Notes under the pieces: model-generated
Database searches by the model: none
Told to the model about the DNA's origin: nothing
Seen by the model: only the letters and a program-made list of their open reading frames with translations
DNA from: Tardiphaga sp.
GTDB lineage: Bacteria > Pseudomonadota > Alphaproteobacteria > Rhizobiales > Xanthobacteraceae
NCBI GenBank assembly: GCA_030147505.1
Contig: JASBVG010000005.1
Coordinates: 42,869-106,868 of the forward strand
Reading direction: 5' to 3'
Length of the DNA stretch: 64,000 nt
Shown here: positions 8,213 through 16,869 of the stretch, in pieces
How the letters are laid out: every line of letters begins with the position of its first letter
Numbering within the stretch: the stretch's first letter is position 1
Made by a program: the position numbers and the translations under genes

Positions 8213-8353
8213 TCGTCTCTCCCAATGTTTGTTCTTGCACCGGCCTCCAAGGGCGGCGCTTAAGCAAATCGTAACGATGGGAGGTTGCGTGTCTAGACAT
8301 TATCGATGTTGCGTTGCACGCAATCTATGCCGCTCCGCAGCGTAGTACGGGTC

Positions 8354-8701
8354 TCAGTCGTGCAGCCGCTTGCGATAGGCGATCGGGTCCATGTCGCGGA
8401 CATCGACGCTGAGGCTTTTGGTTTGCGGCAGCAGAGCGGCCATAGTCTCGCGCAGCGACTCGCTGACGGCGATCTTCTGCGCCGGCGTTCGGCCTTCGAG
8501 CATGTAGACCGAGACATGGCAAAAACCGTTCTTCTCCCGCGCCACCAGATAATCTGAAAACGCCGTCGCTCGGACCTTGATGTCCGCCGCTTTCATCGCG
8601 CCGGTGTCGGCGGCGGTGTCATGCAGGGCTTCCATGAGTCTGCTGACGTCGAGCAGGCCGCCATGGCCGTCGCTGGAATATTCGATGACGAGATGCGGCA
8701 T
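8354..8701 (-). CDS. 5-carboxymethyl-2-hydroxymuconate isomerase (HpaF-like)
   Basis: 115 aa, tautomerase superfamily. Begins MPHLVIEYS: after Met removal Pro becomes the catalytic amino-terminal base. The length and the pattern DVSRLMEALHDTA...FSDYLVA...FCHVSVYMLEGR match CHMI, which isomerises 5-carboxymethyl-2-hydroxymuconate in the homoprotocatechuate meta pathway. No other hpa genes (extradiol dioxygenase, decarboxylase) are present nearby, so it may act on a related ring-fission product. Third gene of the leftward reductase-IclR-CHMI unit; GGGGAAA precedes the start. Confidence 0.85.
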   Translation of the reverse strand: MPHLVIEYSSDGHGGLLDVSRLMEALHDTAADTGAMKAADIKVRATAFSDYLVAREKNGFCHVSVYMLEGRTPAQKIAVSESLRETMAALLPQTKSLSVDVRDMDPIAYRKRLHD

Positions 8702-8719
8702 GGACGTTTCCCCGATCGG

Positions 8720-9505
8720 TCAGAGCAGCAGCGGTTTCACTGTCGCCGCTGCGTCACGCAGCAGCGGCAGGAAGCGGTCGATCATTTCGCCAGTGGACAC
8801 GCGGTCAACATGGGCGCCCATGTTGATCGCGGCGACGATGGCGTCATCATAGCGCCGCACCGGCACCGAGATCGAGCGGAAACCCGGCTCGGCCTCGCGA
8901 TCCACCAGCGAATAACCTTTTTCGCGATCGGTGATGATAGCGGCCTTGAGCGATTCCCTGTCGGTTACCGTGAACGGCGTCATCGCCGTCAGCGTCATCG
9001 TATCGAGAATGTCCGTCAATTCCTCGTTCGAATATTTGCCGAGCATCGTGCGGCCGACCGAGGAGCAATAAGCGGGGAGACGATAGCCGAGATCGATGCC
9101 GGCTGAAAACACCCGCGCCGGACTCGCGCGCGCGACGAAGATCACGTCATTGCCTTGCAGCACGGCGAGCGAAGAGATTTCCTGCGCATCGCTGGAGATC
9201 TGGTCGAGCACCGGCTGCAGGATGGTGACGATCTGGTTGGACGTCATGTAGGAGCCGGCCAGCGCCAGCACCTGCGGCGTCAGCGCGAACAGTTTGCCGT
9301 CGCTTGCCACGTAACCGCGATGCTCCAGCGTGAACAGGATGCGCCGGGCGGTGGCGCGCGGCAGATCCGCGGCCTTGGCGACATCGCTGAGTGTCATCGG
9401 TCGCGACTGACCGCCGAACAGTTCGAACACGCGCAGGCCGCGATCGAGGCTTTCGATGAAGTCGGTATTGCCGCGTTCCTCGTCGGACCGCTTGATCTTG
9501 GGCAT
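8720..9505 (-). CDS. IclR-family transcriptional regulator (PcaR/PcaU/PobR subgroup)
   Basis: 261 aa. N-terminal winged helix at about 18-85 (SLDRGLRVFELFG...MTLSDVAKAADLPRATARRIL) and C-terminal IclR effector domain (about 95-255) with the conserved LPAYCSSVGRTML and IAAINMGAHVDR. The length and the linker phrasing resemble regulators of aromatic catabolism that respond to protocatechuate or 4-hydroxybenzoate. It sits between a ferredoxin reductase (11 bp gap) and CHMI (18 bp gap), so it is probably the local regulator; two 16-bp inverted motifs at 10808 and 10949 are its candidate operators. Confidence 0.9.
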   Translation of the reverse strand: MPKIKRSDEERGNTDFIESLDRGLRVFELFGGQSRPMTLSDVAKAADLPRATARRILFTLEHRGYVASDGKLFALTPQVLALAGSYMTSNQIVTILQPVLDQISSDAQEISSLAVLQGNDVIFVARASPARVFSAGIDLGYRLPAYCSSVGRTMLGKYSNEELTDILDTMTLTAMTPFTVTDRESLKAAIITDREKGYSLVDREAEPGFRSISVPVRRYDDAIVAAINMGAHVDRVSTGEMIDRFLPLLRDAAATVKPLLL

Positions 9506-9516
9506 GCGGTGTCCGC

Positions 9517-10740
9517 CTATTTCCCCGCCTCGAACTTCTTCAGGTCGAAGCCGAGGTCGGCGGCCTGTTCCGGCGTCGGCGAGAGCGATGCAGTGATCAG
9601 GCGACGTGCGATCATCTGGTCGCCCGGTTTGTTGATGCTGTCCACGGCCGTCAGCTTGCCGTCCCGATAATAGAAGATCGAGAACTTGCCTTCTTTCATG
9701 TCACCGCGGACCACCGCTGTATCCGTCGGCGCGGAGAGACCGACGATCTGCAGCTTGGCGTCGTATTGATCGGACCAGAAGCGTGGCACCGCGTCATAGG
9801 CTTCCGGTTTGCCGGCGATCATGCATCCTGCAGCCTTGCCCTGGTCTGTGGCGTTCTGCACGGCTTCGAGCCGCACGCGGCGGCCGGCAAAGGAGTTGTG
9901 GTGATTGCTGACGTCGCCCGCCGCATAGATGTTCGCTGCCGAGGTGCGGCCGTGCTCATCGACATCGATGCCGTTGGCGCTCGTGATGCCGGCCTGCACG
10001 GCAAGCTCGTCATTGGCGATGCCGCCGATGCCGGCGACGATGAGATCGGCGCGCACGCGCAGGCCGCTGGAGGTGACGACCTCATGCGCGGCGCCAGAGC
10101 CTTCGATGGCAACGACGGATTCGTTGAAGCGGATATCGACGCCGTGTGCACGATGGATGTCGAGCAGGAATTGCGAGATCAGCGGCGACACCGCGCGCTC
10201 CAGCAGGCGCGATTGCGCTTCAATCAGAGTCACCTTCTTGCCGGTCTTGGCGGCGGTGGAAGCGACTTCGAGGCCGATGAAGCCGCCGCCGACGATCACG
10301 ACGTCCTGCGCTGCTCCGAGGCGGGGCTTGAGCGTCAGCGCGTCATCGAGCGTGCGCAGATAGACAATGCCGTCGCGCTCATGGCCGGGCACGCTGAGGC
10401 GCCGCGCGCGCGAACCGGTGGCAATGACGAGCGAGTCGAACGGCAGACTGTCGCCGCCTTCGAGCTTGATACGACCGGCTGCGCGATCGAGTTCGATAGC
10501 GCGATGGCCGAGCACCATCTCGATGCCCTGGCCCTTGAAGTAATCGTCGCCGCGCAGGAACAGACTGTTATGCGCGAGATCGCCGGACAGGAAGGCCTTC
10601 GATAGCGGCGGGCGCTGATAGGGCAAATGAATTTCATCCGCGACAATGCGGATCGGCTCCTGATAGCCTTTCTCGCGCGCGCTGATGCCCGCCTGCACGC
10701 CTGCGTAGGAGGCGCCGACAATGACGAGGCCATTGCTCAT
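9517..10740 (-). CDS. FAD-dependent NAD(P)H:ferredoxin reductase of an oxygenase system
   Basis: 407 aa. Two Rossmann folds: GASYAGVQAG near the N-terminus for FAD and VIVGGGFIGLEVAS for NAD(P)H; IYAAGDVSNH is the second FAD motif and the C-terminal reductase domain contains RFWSDQYDAKLQIVGL, typical of BphA4 / putidaredoxin reductase relatives. It would pass electrons from NADH to a [2Fe-2S] ferredoxin and then to an oxygenase, presumably the Rieske protein encoded divergently at 11045. No ferredoxin gene is seen nearby. ATG at 10740 chosen for GGGAG ten bases upstream and for starting just before the FAD motif (MSNGLVIVGAS). Confidence 0.9.
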   Translation of the reverse strand: MSNGLVIVGASYAGVQAGISAREKGYQEPIRIVADEIHLPYQRPPLSKAFLSGDLAHNSLFLRGDDYFKGQGIEMVLGHRAIELDRAAGRIKLEGGDSLPFDSLVIATGSRARRLSVPGHERDGIVYLRTLDDALTLKPRLGAAQDVVIVGGGFIGLEVASTAAKTGKKVTLIEAQSRLLERAVSPLISQFLLDIHRAHGVDIRFNESVVAIEGSGAAHEVVTSSGLRVRADLIVAGIGGIANDELAVQAGITSANGIDVDEHGRTSAANIYAAGDVSNHHNSFAGRRVRLEAVQNATDQGKAAGCMIAGKPEAYDAVPRFWSDQYDAKLQIVGLSAPTDTAVVRGDMKEGKFSIFYYRDGKLTAVDSINKPGDQMIARRLITASLSPTPEQAADLGFDLKKFEAGK

Positions 10741-10807
10741 GGGCGTGCTCCCGCGGGCCGATCGGTCCGCAATTTCAAAGTCTTCGTCATCATCAGCTCC
10801 TGATATC

Positions 10808-10823
10808 TGTCCGTATATTGAAC
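10808..10823 (-). promoter_or_regulatory. candidate IclR-family operator, copy 1
   Basis: Read leftward: GTTCAATATACGGACA. It matches copy 2 at 10949-10964 in 14 of 16 bases and points the opposite way, 68 bp upstream of the reductase start. From memory it resembles PcaR/PcaU-type sites (GTTCGATAATCGCAC-like). Confidence 0.5.
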
Positions 10824-10948
10824 AACTGTTCGCTCCTCGCAAGATGATCTGGTGAGCGGAAATTGCTGCACATGCTCAATAACCGGGCGATCCAAGCTGC
10901 AAAATTCTGCTTGCTTAGAATTAGTCAAACGCTAAAATTCGTACATAA

Positions 10949-10964
10949 GTTCAATAGACGAACA
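10949..10964 (+). promoter_or_regulatory. candidate IclR-family operator, copy 2
   Basis: GTTCAATAGACGAACA, 81 bp upstream of the Rieske oxygenase start. Its inverted partner is copy 1 at 10808-10823. Each copy faces one of the two divergent transcription units. Confidence 0.5.
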
Positions 10965-11044
10965 AGAGCTGTTCAAAGCTGACTTCGCTCACGAGGTCGA
11001 AGCGCTTCGGTCAAATCGAGCACAACGAGGAAAGGTCCAGCGCC

Positions 11045-12412
11045 ATGATGAGCCAAGAGCAGAACGACCTGATCACCCGCATCGGGCCCAAGGCGCCTGC
11101 AGGCAAGCTGATGCGCATGTATTGGCAGCCCGCTGCGCTCACCGCCGAACTCGAAGGCGAACGCCCGATCCGTCCGGTGCGTCTCCTCGGCGAGGATTTT
11201 GTGATTTTCCGCGATGAGCAGGGCCGCTATGGCCTGCTTGATCGCGACTGCCCGCATCGTGGCGCCGATCTCGCTTTCGGCCGTCTCGAAGGTAGCGGCG
11301 TGCGCTGCGCCTTCCATGGCTGGCTGTTCGATGTCGAGGGCAAGTGTCTGGAGACGCCGGCCGAACCGAAGAATTCGCGCCTCTGCCAGGGCATCAGGCA
11401 GCGCGCTTATCCCGTGGTCGAGAAGGGCGGCATCCTGTGGGCCTATCTTGGCGAAGGCGAGCCGCCGGCTTTCCCGGAAATCGACTGCTTTGCTGCGCCC
11501 GAACAATACACCTTCGCATTCAAGGGCCTGTTCGAATGCAACTGGCTGCAGGCGCTGGAGGTCGGCATCGATCCGGCCCATGCCTCGTTCCTGCATCGCT
11601 TCTTCGAGGACGAGGACGTCAAGGCATCCTATGGCAAGCAATTCCGCGGCGCCTCGGCCGGCACGGAAGTGCCGATGACCAAGATCTTGCGTGAATATGA
11701 TCGCCCGATCATCAATGTAGAATCCACCGAATACGGCCTGCGCCTGATTGCGCTGCGCGAGCTGGACGAGGAGCGCACCCATGTGCGCGTCACCAATCAG
11801 CTCTTCCCGCATGGCTTCGTCATTCCCATGAGCTCGGAAATGACCATCACCCAGTGGCATGTGCCGCTGGATGACGAGAACTGCTACTGGTATGCGATCT
11901 TCACCAGCTACACCAAGCCGGTGGACAAGAAGAAGATGACTGACCAGCGGCTCGAGCTCTATGAGCTGCCAAACTACACCTCGCGCAAGAACAAACGCAA
12001 CGATTACGGCTTCGATCCGCACGAGCAGAAACACGAGACCTACACGGGCATGGGTGCCGACATCAATGTCCACGACCAGTGGGCGGTGGAGTCCATGGGC
12101 AAGATCCAGGATCGCACCCGCGAGCATCTCGGACAGAGCGACAAGGCGATCATCGCCTATCGCAAGCTGCTCCGTGCCGAGATCGAGAAGGTTGCCGGCG
12201 GCCAGAAGCCGCTGCTGTTTCTCGACGCGGACAGTGCGCGTAGTATTCAGGGGCCGGGCACCATGGACGGCATCGGGCCGAGCAAGGGCTGGGAGACCTA
12301 CTGGATGGAGGTCGATGTCGCCCGCCGCCGCGGCGCGCCGTGGATGGCGCCGGTGCCGGCCGATCAGACCGAGCCGGGTTCGAATGTCGTTCATCTGCCG
12401 GCAGCAGAGTAA
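11045..12412 (+). CDS. Rieske non-heme iron oxygenase, phthalate-dioxygenase-like alpha subunit
   Basis: 455 aa. N-terminal Rieske domain with CPHRGADL (Cys69, His71) and CAFHGWLFD (Cys88, His91) binding a [2Fe-2S] cluster; C-terminal catalytic domain with NWLQALEVGIDPAHASFLH supplying the iron histidines (179, 184) and bridging Asp176. No separate beta subunit follows, as in the homotrimeric phthalate-4,5-dioxygenase / vanillate demethylase class. Such enzymes hydroxylate aromatics or remove O- or N-alkyl groups. First gene of a rightward unit with a glutamine-synthetase-like ligase 27 bp downstream; reductase encoded divergently. Substrate unknown. Confidence 0.93.
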   Translation: MMSQEQNDLITRIGPKAPAGKLMRMYWQPAALTAELEGERPIRPVRLLGEDFVIFRDEQGRYGLLDRDCPHRGADLAFGRLEGSGVRCAFHGWLFDVEGKCLETPAEPKNSRLCQGIRQRAYPVVEKGGILWAYLGEGEPPAFPEIDCFAAPEQYTFAFKGLFECNWLQALEVGIDPAHASFLHRFFEDEDVKASYGKQFRGASAGTEVPMTKILREYDRPIINVESTEYGLRLIALRELDEERTHVRVTNQLFPHGFVIPMSSEMTITQWHVPLDDENCYWYAIFTSYTKPVDKKKMTDQRLELYELPNYTSRKNKRNDYGFDPHEQKHETYTGMGADINVHDQWAVESMGKIQDRTREHLGQSDKAIIAYRKLLRAEIEKVAGGQKPLLFLDADSARSIQGPGTMDGIGPSKGWETYWMEVDVARRRGAPWMAPVPADQTEPGSNVVHLPAAE

Positions 12413-12439
12413 GTTTCAAGCGATCCGCGGGAGAGTGCG

Positions 12440-13876
12440 TTGAGTTTCGTTGAACGTCACGGTTTGTGGTCCGCGGAGCAGAAGGAAGCGGCGAAGCGGT
12501 TGCGTGCCATTGTCGAGGAGCAGAAGCTGGAAGTGATCCGGTTGTCGTTTCCCGACCAGCACGGCATTCTCAGAGGCAAGACGCTGATCGCGAGCGAGGC
12601 ACTGCGCTGCCTCGAAAGCGGCTGCTCCATCACTACGACGATGTTTGCCAAGGACACGTCTCACAAGACCGTGTTTCCGGTGTTCACTGCCGGTGGCGGT
12701 TTTGGCATTCCGGAGATGCAGGGCGCAGCCGACGTGCTGATGATTCCTGATCCCTCTACTTTCCGCGTGCTACCATGGGCGCCGGAAACGGGCTGGATCC
12801 TGTGCGACGTGCATTTCGCCGACGGCCGTCCGGTGCCTTTCGCGACACGAAACCTGTTCAAGAAGGTGCTCGGCGAGCTCGAAACCCGCGGCTACGATTT
12901 CATCGCCGGCCTCGAAGTCGAGTTTCACATCTTCCGCGTCGAGAACGAGCGGATGCAGCCGGAAGATGCCGGCCAGCCTGGCAATCCTCCCGAAGTCAGC
13001 CTGCTCTCGCATGGCTACAATTATCTCACCGAGCAGCGCTACGATCAGATGGAGCCTGTGCTGGAGATCATCCGGCGGGACGTGCTTGCGCTCAATCTCC
13101 CGTTGCGCTCGGTGGAGGTCGAATATGGCCCAAGCCAGTGCGAATTCACGTTCCAGCCTACGGTTGGCCTGACGCCGGCTGACAGCATGGTCCTGTTCCG
13201 CAGTGCTGTGAAGCAGATCGCGCATCGCCACGGCTATCACGCAACCTTCATGTGTCGGCCGAAGATTCCGAATGTGGTGTCATCAGGCTGGCACCTGCAT
13301 CAGTCGCTGGTGTCGCGGGCGACCGGGACGAATGCCTTTATGGCAACCGAGGGTGTGGACCCGCTGTCGCCTTTCGGCCGTGGCTATCTTGCCGGCCTGC
13401 TCGCACATGCGCGCGCGGCGACGGTGTTCACCACGCCGACGATCAACGGTTACAAGCGCTATCGCTCGTATTCGCTCGCGCCGGATCGTGCGATCTGGGG
13501 CAGGGACAATCGCGGCGCGATGCTGCGCGTGCTGGGCGGGCCAAATGATCCCGCCACACGTATCGAGAATCGCGTCGGCGAGCCCGCCGCGAATCCGTAT
13601 CTCTATATGTCGTCGCAGATTCTCTCTGGCCTTGATGGCGTCGATCGCAAGCTCGATCCCGGCCCTTCCGCCGATACGCCTTACGAGACCAATGCCGATC
13701 TGTTGCCGAAGTCGCTGCGTGAGGCGACTTTCGCACTGAAGGAAGACCCGTTTTTCCGCGAGAAGATGGGTGCGACCATGGTCGACTATTATACGCACAT
13801 CAAGAATGCTGAAATCGATCGTTTCCAGGCGGAGGTTTCCGACTGGGAGCAGCGCGAATATTTCGAAATGTTCTGA
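12440..13876 (+). CDS. glutamine synthetase-like gamma-glutamyl ligase
   Basis: 478 aa. Beta-grasp N domain, then the GS catalytic domain: metal-binding GLEVEFHIF, VEYGPSQCEF, the ATP/glutamate histidine loop SGWHLHQSL, and RIENRVGEPAANPYLYMSS. The adenylylation-site NLYDLP motif of housekeeping GlnA is absent, so this is a GS-like enzyme joining glutamate to an amine, like gamma-glutamylanilide (TdnQ/AtdA1), isopropylamide (IpuC) or putrescine (PuuA) synthetases. Position directly after a Rieske oxygenase is the arrangement known for aniline degradation. Start is TTG with GGGAGAG just upstream. Confidence 0.88.
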   Translation: MSFVERHGLWSAEQKEAAKRLRAIVEEQKLEVIRLSFPDQHGILRGKTLIASEALRCLESGCSITTTMFAKDTSHKTVFPVFTAGGGFGIPEMQGAADVLMIPDPSTFRVLPWAPETGWILCDVHFADGRPVPFATRNLFKKVLGELETRGYDFIAGLEVEFHIFRVENERMQPEDAGQPGNPPEVSLLSHGYNYLTEQRYDQMEPVLEIIRRDVLALNLPLRSVEVEYGPSQCEFTFQPTVGLTPADSMVLFRSAVKQIAHRHGYHATFMCRPKIPNVVSSGWHLHQSLVSRATGTNAFMATEGVDPLSPFGRGYLAGLLAHARAATVFTTPTINGYKRYRSYSLAPDRAIWGRDNRGAMLRVLGGPNDPATRIENRVGEPAANPYLYMSSQILSGLDGVDRKLDPGPSADTPYETNADLLPKSLREATFALKEDPFFREKMGATMVDYYTHIKNAEIDRFQAEVSDWEQREYFEMF

Positions 13877-13982
13877 ACCGCGACGATGGCGCGCACCCGC
13901 CGTCGTTGCGGCGATATCCGGCACGTTTATTGAATGCATAACCGCGACTTCAAGGTTTCGGTCACACAGGGGGACAACCAGA

Positions 13983-15158
13983 ATGACAAGAATGAGCCGT
14001 TCGATACTTGCACTGGCAATCATGGGCGCGATGACCGGTACCGCATCCGCCGACGTCATCAAGGTCGGCATCATCGGCACCATGTCGGGGCCGTATTCGC
14101 TGTTTGGCAAGAACTTCAAGATGGGCATCGATGCCTGGATTGCTGAGAACGGCAACAAGGTCGGCAATCACACCGTCGAATTCGTCTATCGCGACGAGGA
14201 GGCACCGAATCCGGCGAAGTCGAAGGCGCTGGCGCAGGAGCTGCTGGTCAAGGACAAGGTGCAATATCTCGCCGGCGTCTATTTTACGCCCAATGCGATG
14301 GCCATCGCGCCGCTGCTCGAGGAGTCCAAAACGCCGCTGATCGTGATGAACGCAGCGACTTCGGCCATCGTCGAAAAGAGCCCCTATATCGTCCGCACCT
14401 CCTTCACCATGTGGCAGAACACGGTGCCGGCGGCGAAGGTCGCGTTCAAGAATGGCGCGAAGAAAGTCGCAATCGCCGTCAGCGATTACGGCCCGGGCAT
14501 CGATGCCGAAGCGGCGTTCAAGAAGACCTTTGAAGGCGAGGGCGGTACCGTCGTCGAGGCGATCCGCATTCCGCTCGCCACCACCGATTTCAGCCCGATC
14601 ATGCAGCGTATCAAGGACGCCGGCGCCGACATGATCTTCACCTTCCTGCCCGCGGGGCCGCCGACCCTCGGTTTCGTGAAGGCCTATATCGACAACGGCC
14701 TGAAGGCCGGCGGCGTCAAGCTGATGTCCACGGGCGACGTGGTCACCGAGCCGGACCTTCCGAATATCGGCGATTCCGGTATCGGCATCCTGTCGACATA
14801 TCACTATGCAGTCTCGCACGACTCAAAGGAAAACGCTGCATTCCTCGCGCAGCTCAAGAAGGGCGGCGCCAGCACGGATGAGGTAACCATGACCTCGGTG
14901 GCTGCCTATGACGGCGCCCGCCTGATCTACAAGATGATCGAGGCTACCGACGGCAAGCGCGATCCGGCCAAGGCCGTGGATGCCGTGAAGGACATGAAGT
15001 GGGTGAGCCCGCGTGGTCCGGTGTCGATCGATCCGGCCACCCGGCATATCCGCCAGAACGTTTATCTGCGCAGTGTTGCCAAGGTGGACGGCAAGCTGAT
15101 CAACAAGGAAGAGCAGACCTTTGCCGATCAGCCTGACTGGGCGCTCAGCAAGCAGTAA
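13983..15158 (+). CDS. ABC transporter substrate-binding protein, branched-chain amino acid (LivJ) type
   Basis: 391 aa. Signal peptide MTRMSRSILALAIMGAMTG..ASA, then the periplasmic binding fold type I (ligand-binding Peripla_BP_6): VIKVGIIGTMSGPYSLFGKN, YLAGVYFTPNAMAIAP, KVAIAVSDYGPGIDAEAAFK. LivJ-type family members bind amino acids, amides, urea or aromatic acids. It leads the transporter operon and lies 106 bp after the GS-like gene. The upstream in-frame extension overlaps the GS-like gene and was rejected in favour of the ATG that opens the signal peptide. Confidence 0.92.
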   Translation: MTRMSRSILALAIMGAMTGTASADVIKVGIIGTMSGPYSLFGKNFKMGIDAWIAENGNKVGNHTVEFVYRDEEAPNPAKSKALAQELLVKDKVQYLAGVYFTPNAMAIAPLLEESKTPLIVMNAATSAIVEKSPYIVRTSFTMWQNTVPAAKVAFKNGAKKVAIAVSDYGPGIDAEAAFKKTFEGEGGTVVEAIRIPLATTDFSPIMQRIKDAGADMIFTFLPAGPPTLGFVKAYIDNGLKAGGVKLMSTGDVVTEPDLPNIGDSGIGILSTYHYAVSHDSKENAAFLAQLKKGGASTDEVTMTSVAAYDGARLIYKMIEATDGKRDPAKAVDAVKDMKWVSPRGPVSIDPATRHIRQNVYLRSVAKVDGKLINKEEQTFADQPDWALSKQ

Positions 15159-15171
15159 GGCATAGCCACTC

Positions 15172-15209
15172 CGAGGCGCGTACGGCGCCGGCCGCATGCG
15201 CCTCGGAAT
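15172..15209 (+). other. hairpin after the binding-protein gene
   Basis: CCGAGGCGC (15172-15180) can pair with GCGCCTCGG (15199-15207). There is no T-run, so it is more likely an RNA-stabilising or attenuating hairpin than a strong terminator. Confidence 0.45.
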
Positions 15210-15229
15210 CTCGAAATGTTAAATTCCAT

Positions 15230-16861
15230 ATGAATCGCGTCGTGCCTTCCATCCTCCTCACCAATGGCCGTATCTATCGTTCCGCCTGGGACGAAGCTCC
15301 CGCGGACAGCATTGTCGTCAGCGACGGCAAGGTGATCTGGACCGGCGCCGCAGATGGCGCTCCGGCTGCCGACGAGACTATTGATCTCGATGGCCGAACG
15401 GTCATTCCCGGTCTCACCGACGCACATATTCATCTCTTCGCGATCGCCCATGCCCGCCTGCAGGTGCCGGTGACCCCGCGCGATGCACCGACCGTCGGTG
15501 CTGTTCTGGCGCTGCTCGTGAAACGCGCCGACGACATCCCGGCCGACAAATGGGTGCTTGGCGCAGGCCTCGACGAGAATGGTCTCGCCGAACACCGGCT
15601 GCCTACGCGCGCCGAGATCGACGCCGCCATTCCCGATCATCCCGTGCTGATCCGCCGTTTCTGCGGCCATGTCGCCGTCGTGAACAGCATGGCGCTCAGG
15701 CTGCTCGGCATCGATGACAGAATCGCCGATCCTGAAGGCGGCACCTTTAGCCGTACCGCCGCGGGCGCCCTGGATGGCTGCGCCAAGGAAAGCGCGGCCG
15801 AACTGATTTTTCGCGCCGCACCGCCGATGGATCGGGGCGAGCTGATCGCCGCCTTGCGGGCGACCATCGCCGATAGCGCGCGGATGGGCCTTGTGGCGGC
15901 TGTGGAAGCCGCGGTGGGCTTCACGGTTGGCTTTGATGACGAATTCGCGATCTGGAACGAGTTGCGTAAAGGCGGCGACGTGCCAATGCGCCTTGGCTTC
16001 ATGAATCAGCTCGATCCTGATGAAGCCGTCGCGCGCGGACTCGTGCCATCGCAAGATACCGATTGGCAGTCCATGAGCCTGAAATATTTTGCGGATGGCA
16101 TCGTCGGCGCACGCACCGCTGCCGTCAGCGAGGATTATGCGGATATGCCGAGCCGCGGCTTCTTCATGCGCGACGAGGCCGAGCTGCAGCGTGTGATCGG
16201 CCAGGCGCAGGCCGCGGGCTGGCAGGTCGCCGTGCATTGCTGCGGCGACCGTGCCACGGACTGCGTCATCGATGCCTATGAGAAGGCCCAGATTGCGCAT
16301 CCACGGGCCGATATGCGCCACCGCATCGAGCACTATTTCGTCCCGCCGGAAGGCGGACTGATGCGTATGAGGACGCTGGGGGCTCTGGTTGTCACCCAGC
16401 CGAGTTTCCTTACCCGCATGCGCCGCTCCATCGCCGGCGCCTTCGGCGCGCGCGCTGATCGCTGCTATCCCGGTCGCTCGGTGATCGACGCCGGTGTGAC
16501 CTATATCGCCAGTTCGGATGCGCCGACCGGTTCGTGGTCTCCATGGGACGGCATCGGGGATGCTGTCGGTCGTGCATCCGATGACGGCCCGGCGATCGGG
16601 GAAGGCGAGGCCGTGAACGTGCGTGAGGCGATCCACAGCTACACAGTGGGTGGCGCCATCGCTATGAAGCAGGAGCATTGGCGTGGCACGCTGGTGCCCG
16701 GCATGGCTGCCGACCTGATCGCGCTCGATCGTGACCCTTTCAATTCAGATGCCGCTTCGTTGAAATCGATACAGGTGTTACTCACCATGGTGCGTGGTGC
16801 CGTCGTCCATGACGCCATGTCGCAGCACGGCGAATGGCGTCTGGCAGCGCGTTTGGCATAG
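15230..16861 (+). CDS. amidohydrolase family protein (YtcJ-like, metal-dependent)
   Basis: 543 aa. A beta-sandwich composed of both ends surrounds a TIM-barrel amidohydrolase core: VIPGLTDAHIHL (metal HxH), HCCGDRA, MRHRIEHYF and SSDAPTGSWSPW (catalytic Asp). This matches the YtcJ / N-substituted formamide deformylase group, which hydrolyses amides at C-N bonds. It is embedded between the binding protein and the permease genes of a LIV transporter, and its stop is 8 bp before livH. It may process the transported compound, for example by releasing an amine for the GS-like ligase. No signal peptide is present. Confidence 0.87.
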   Translation: MNRVVPSILLTNGRIYRSAWDEAPADSIVVSDGKVIWTGAADGAPAADETIDLDGRTVIPGLTDAHIHLFAIAHARLQVPVTPRDAPTVGAVLALLVKRADDIPADKWVLGAGLDENGLAEHRLPTRAEIDAAIPDHPVLIRRFCGHVAVVNSMALRLLGIDDRIADPEGGTFSRTAAGALDGCAKESAAELIFRAAPPMDRGELIAALRATIADSARMGLVAAVEAAVGFTVGFDDEFAIWNELRKGGDVPMRLGFMNQLDPDEAVARGLVPSQDTDWQSMSLKYFADGIVGARTAAVSEDYADMPSRGFFMRDEAELQRVIGQAQAAGWQVAVHCCGDRATDCVIDAYEKAQIAHPRADMRHRIEHYFVPPEGGLMRMRTLGALVVTQPSFLTRMRRSIAGAFGARADRCYPGRSVIDAGVTYIASSDAPTGSWSPWDGIGDAVGRASDDGPAIGEGEAVNVREAIHSYTVGGAIAMKQEHWRGTLVPGMAADLIALDRDPFNSDAASLKSIQVLLTMVRGAVVHDAMSQHGEWRLAARLA

Positions 16862-16869
16862 GATCAATC

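Noticed and set aside
7895..8263. 122-codon open frame on the plus strand after the tRNA
   Set aside because: No ribosome site or domain, and it covers a better supported small gene and its terminator on the other strand.
10973..12394. 473-codon open frame on the minus strand
   Set aside because: Antisense to the Rieske oxygenase, which has clear motifs. Arg/Leu/His-rich composition without a domain is a usual mirror of GC-rich coding DNA.
15128..16678. 516-codon open frame on the minus strand
   Set aside because: Mirror of the amidohydrolase; no domain and no ribosome site recognised.
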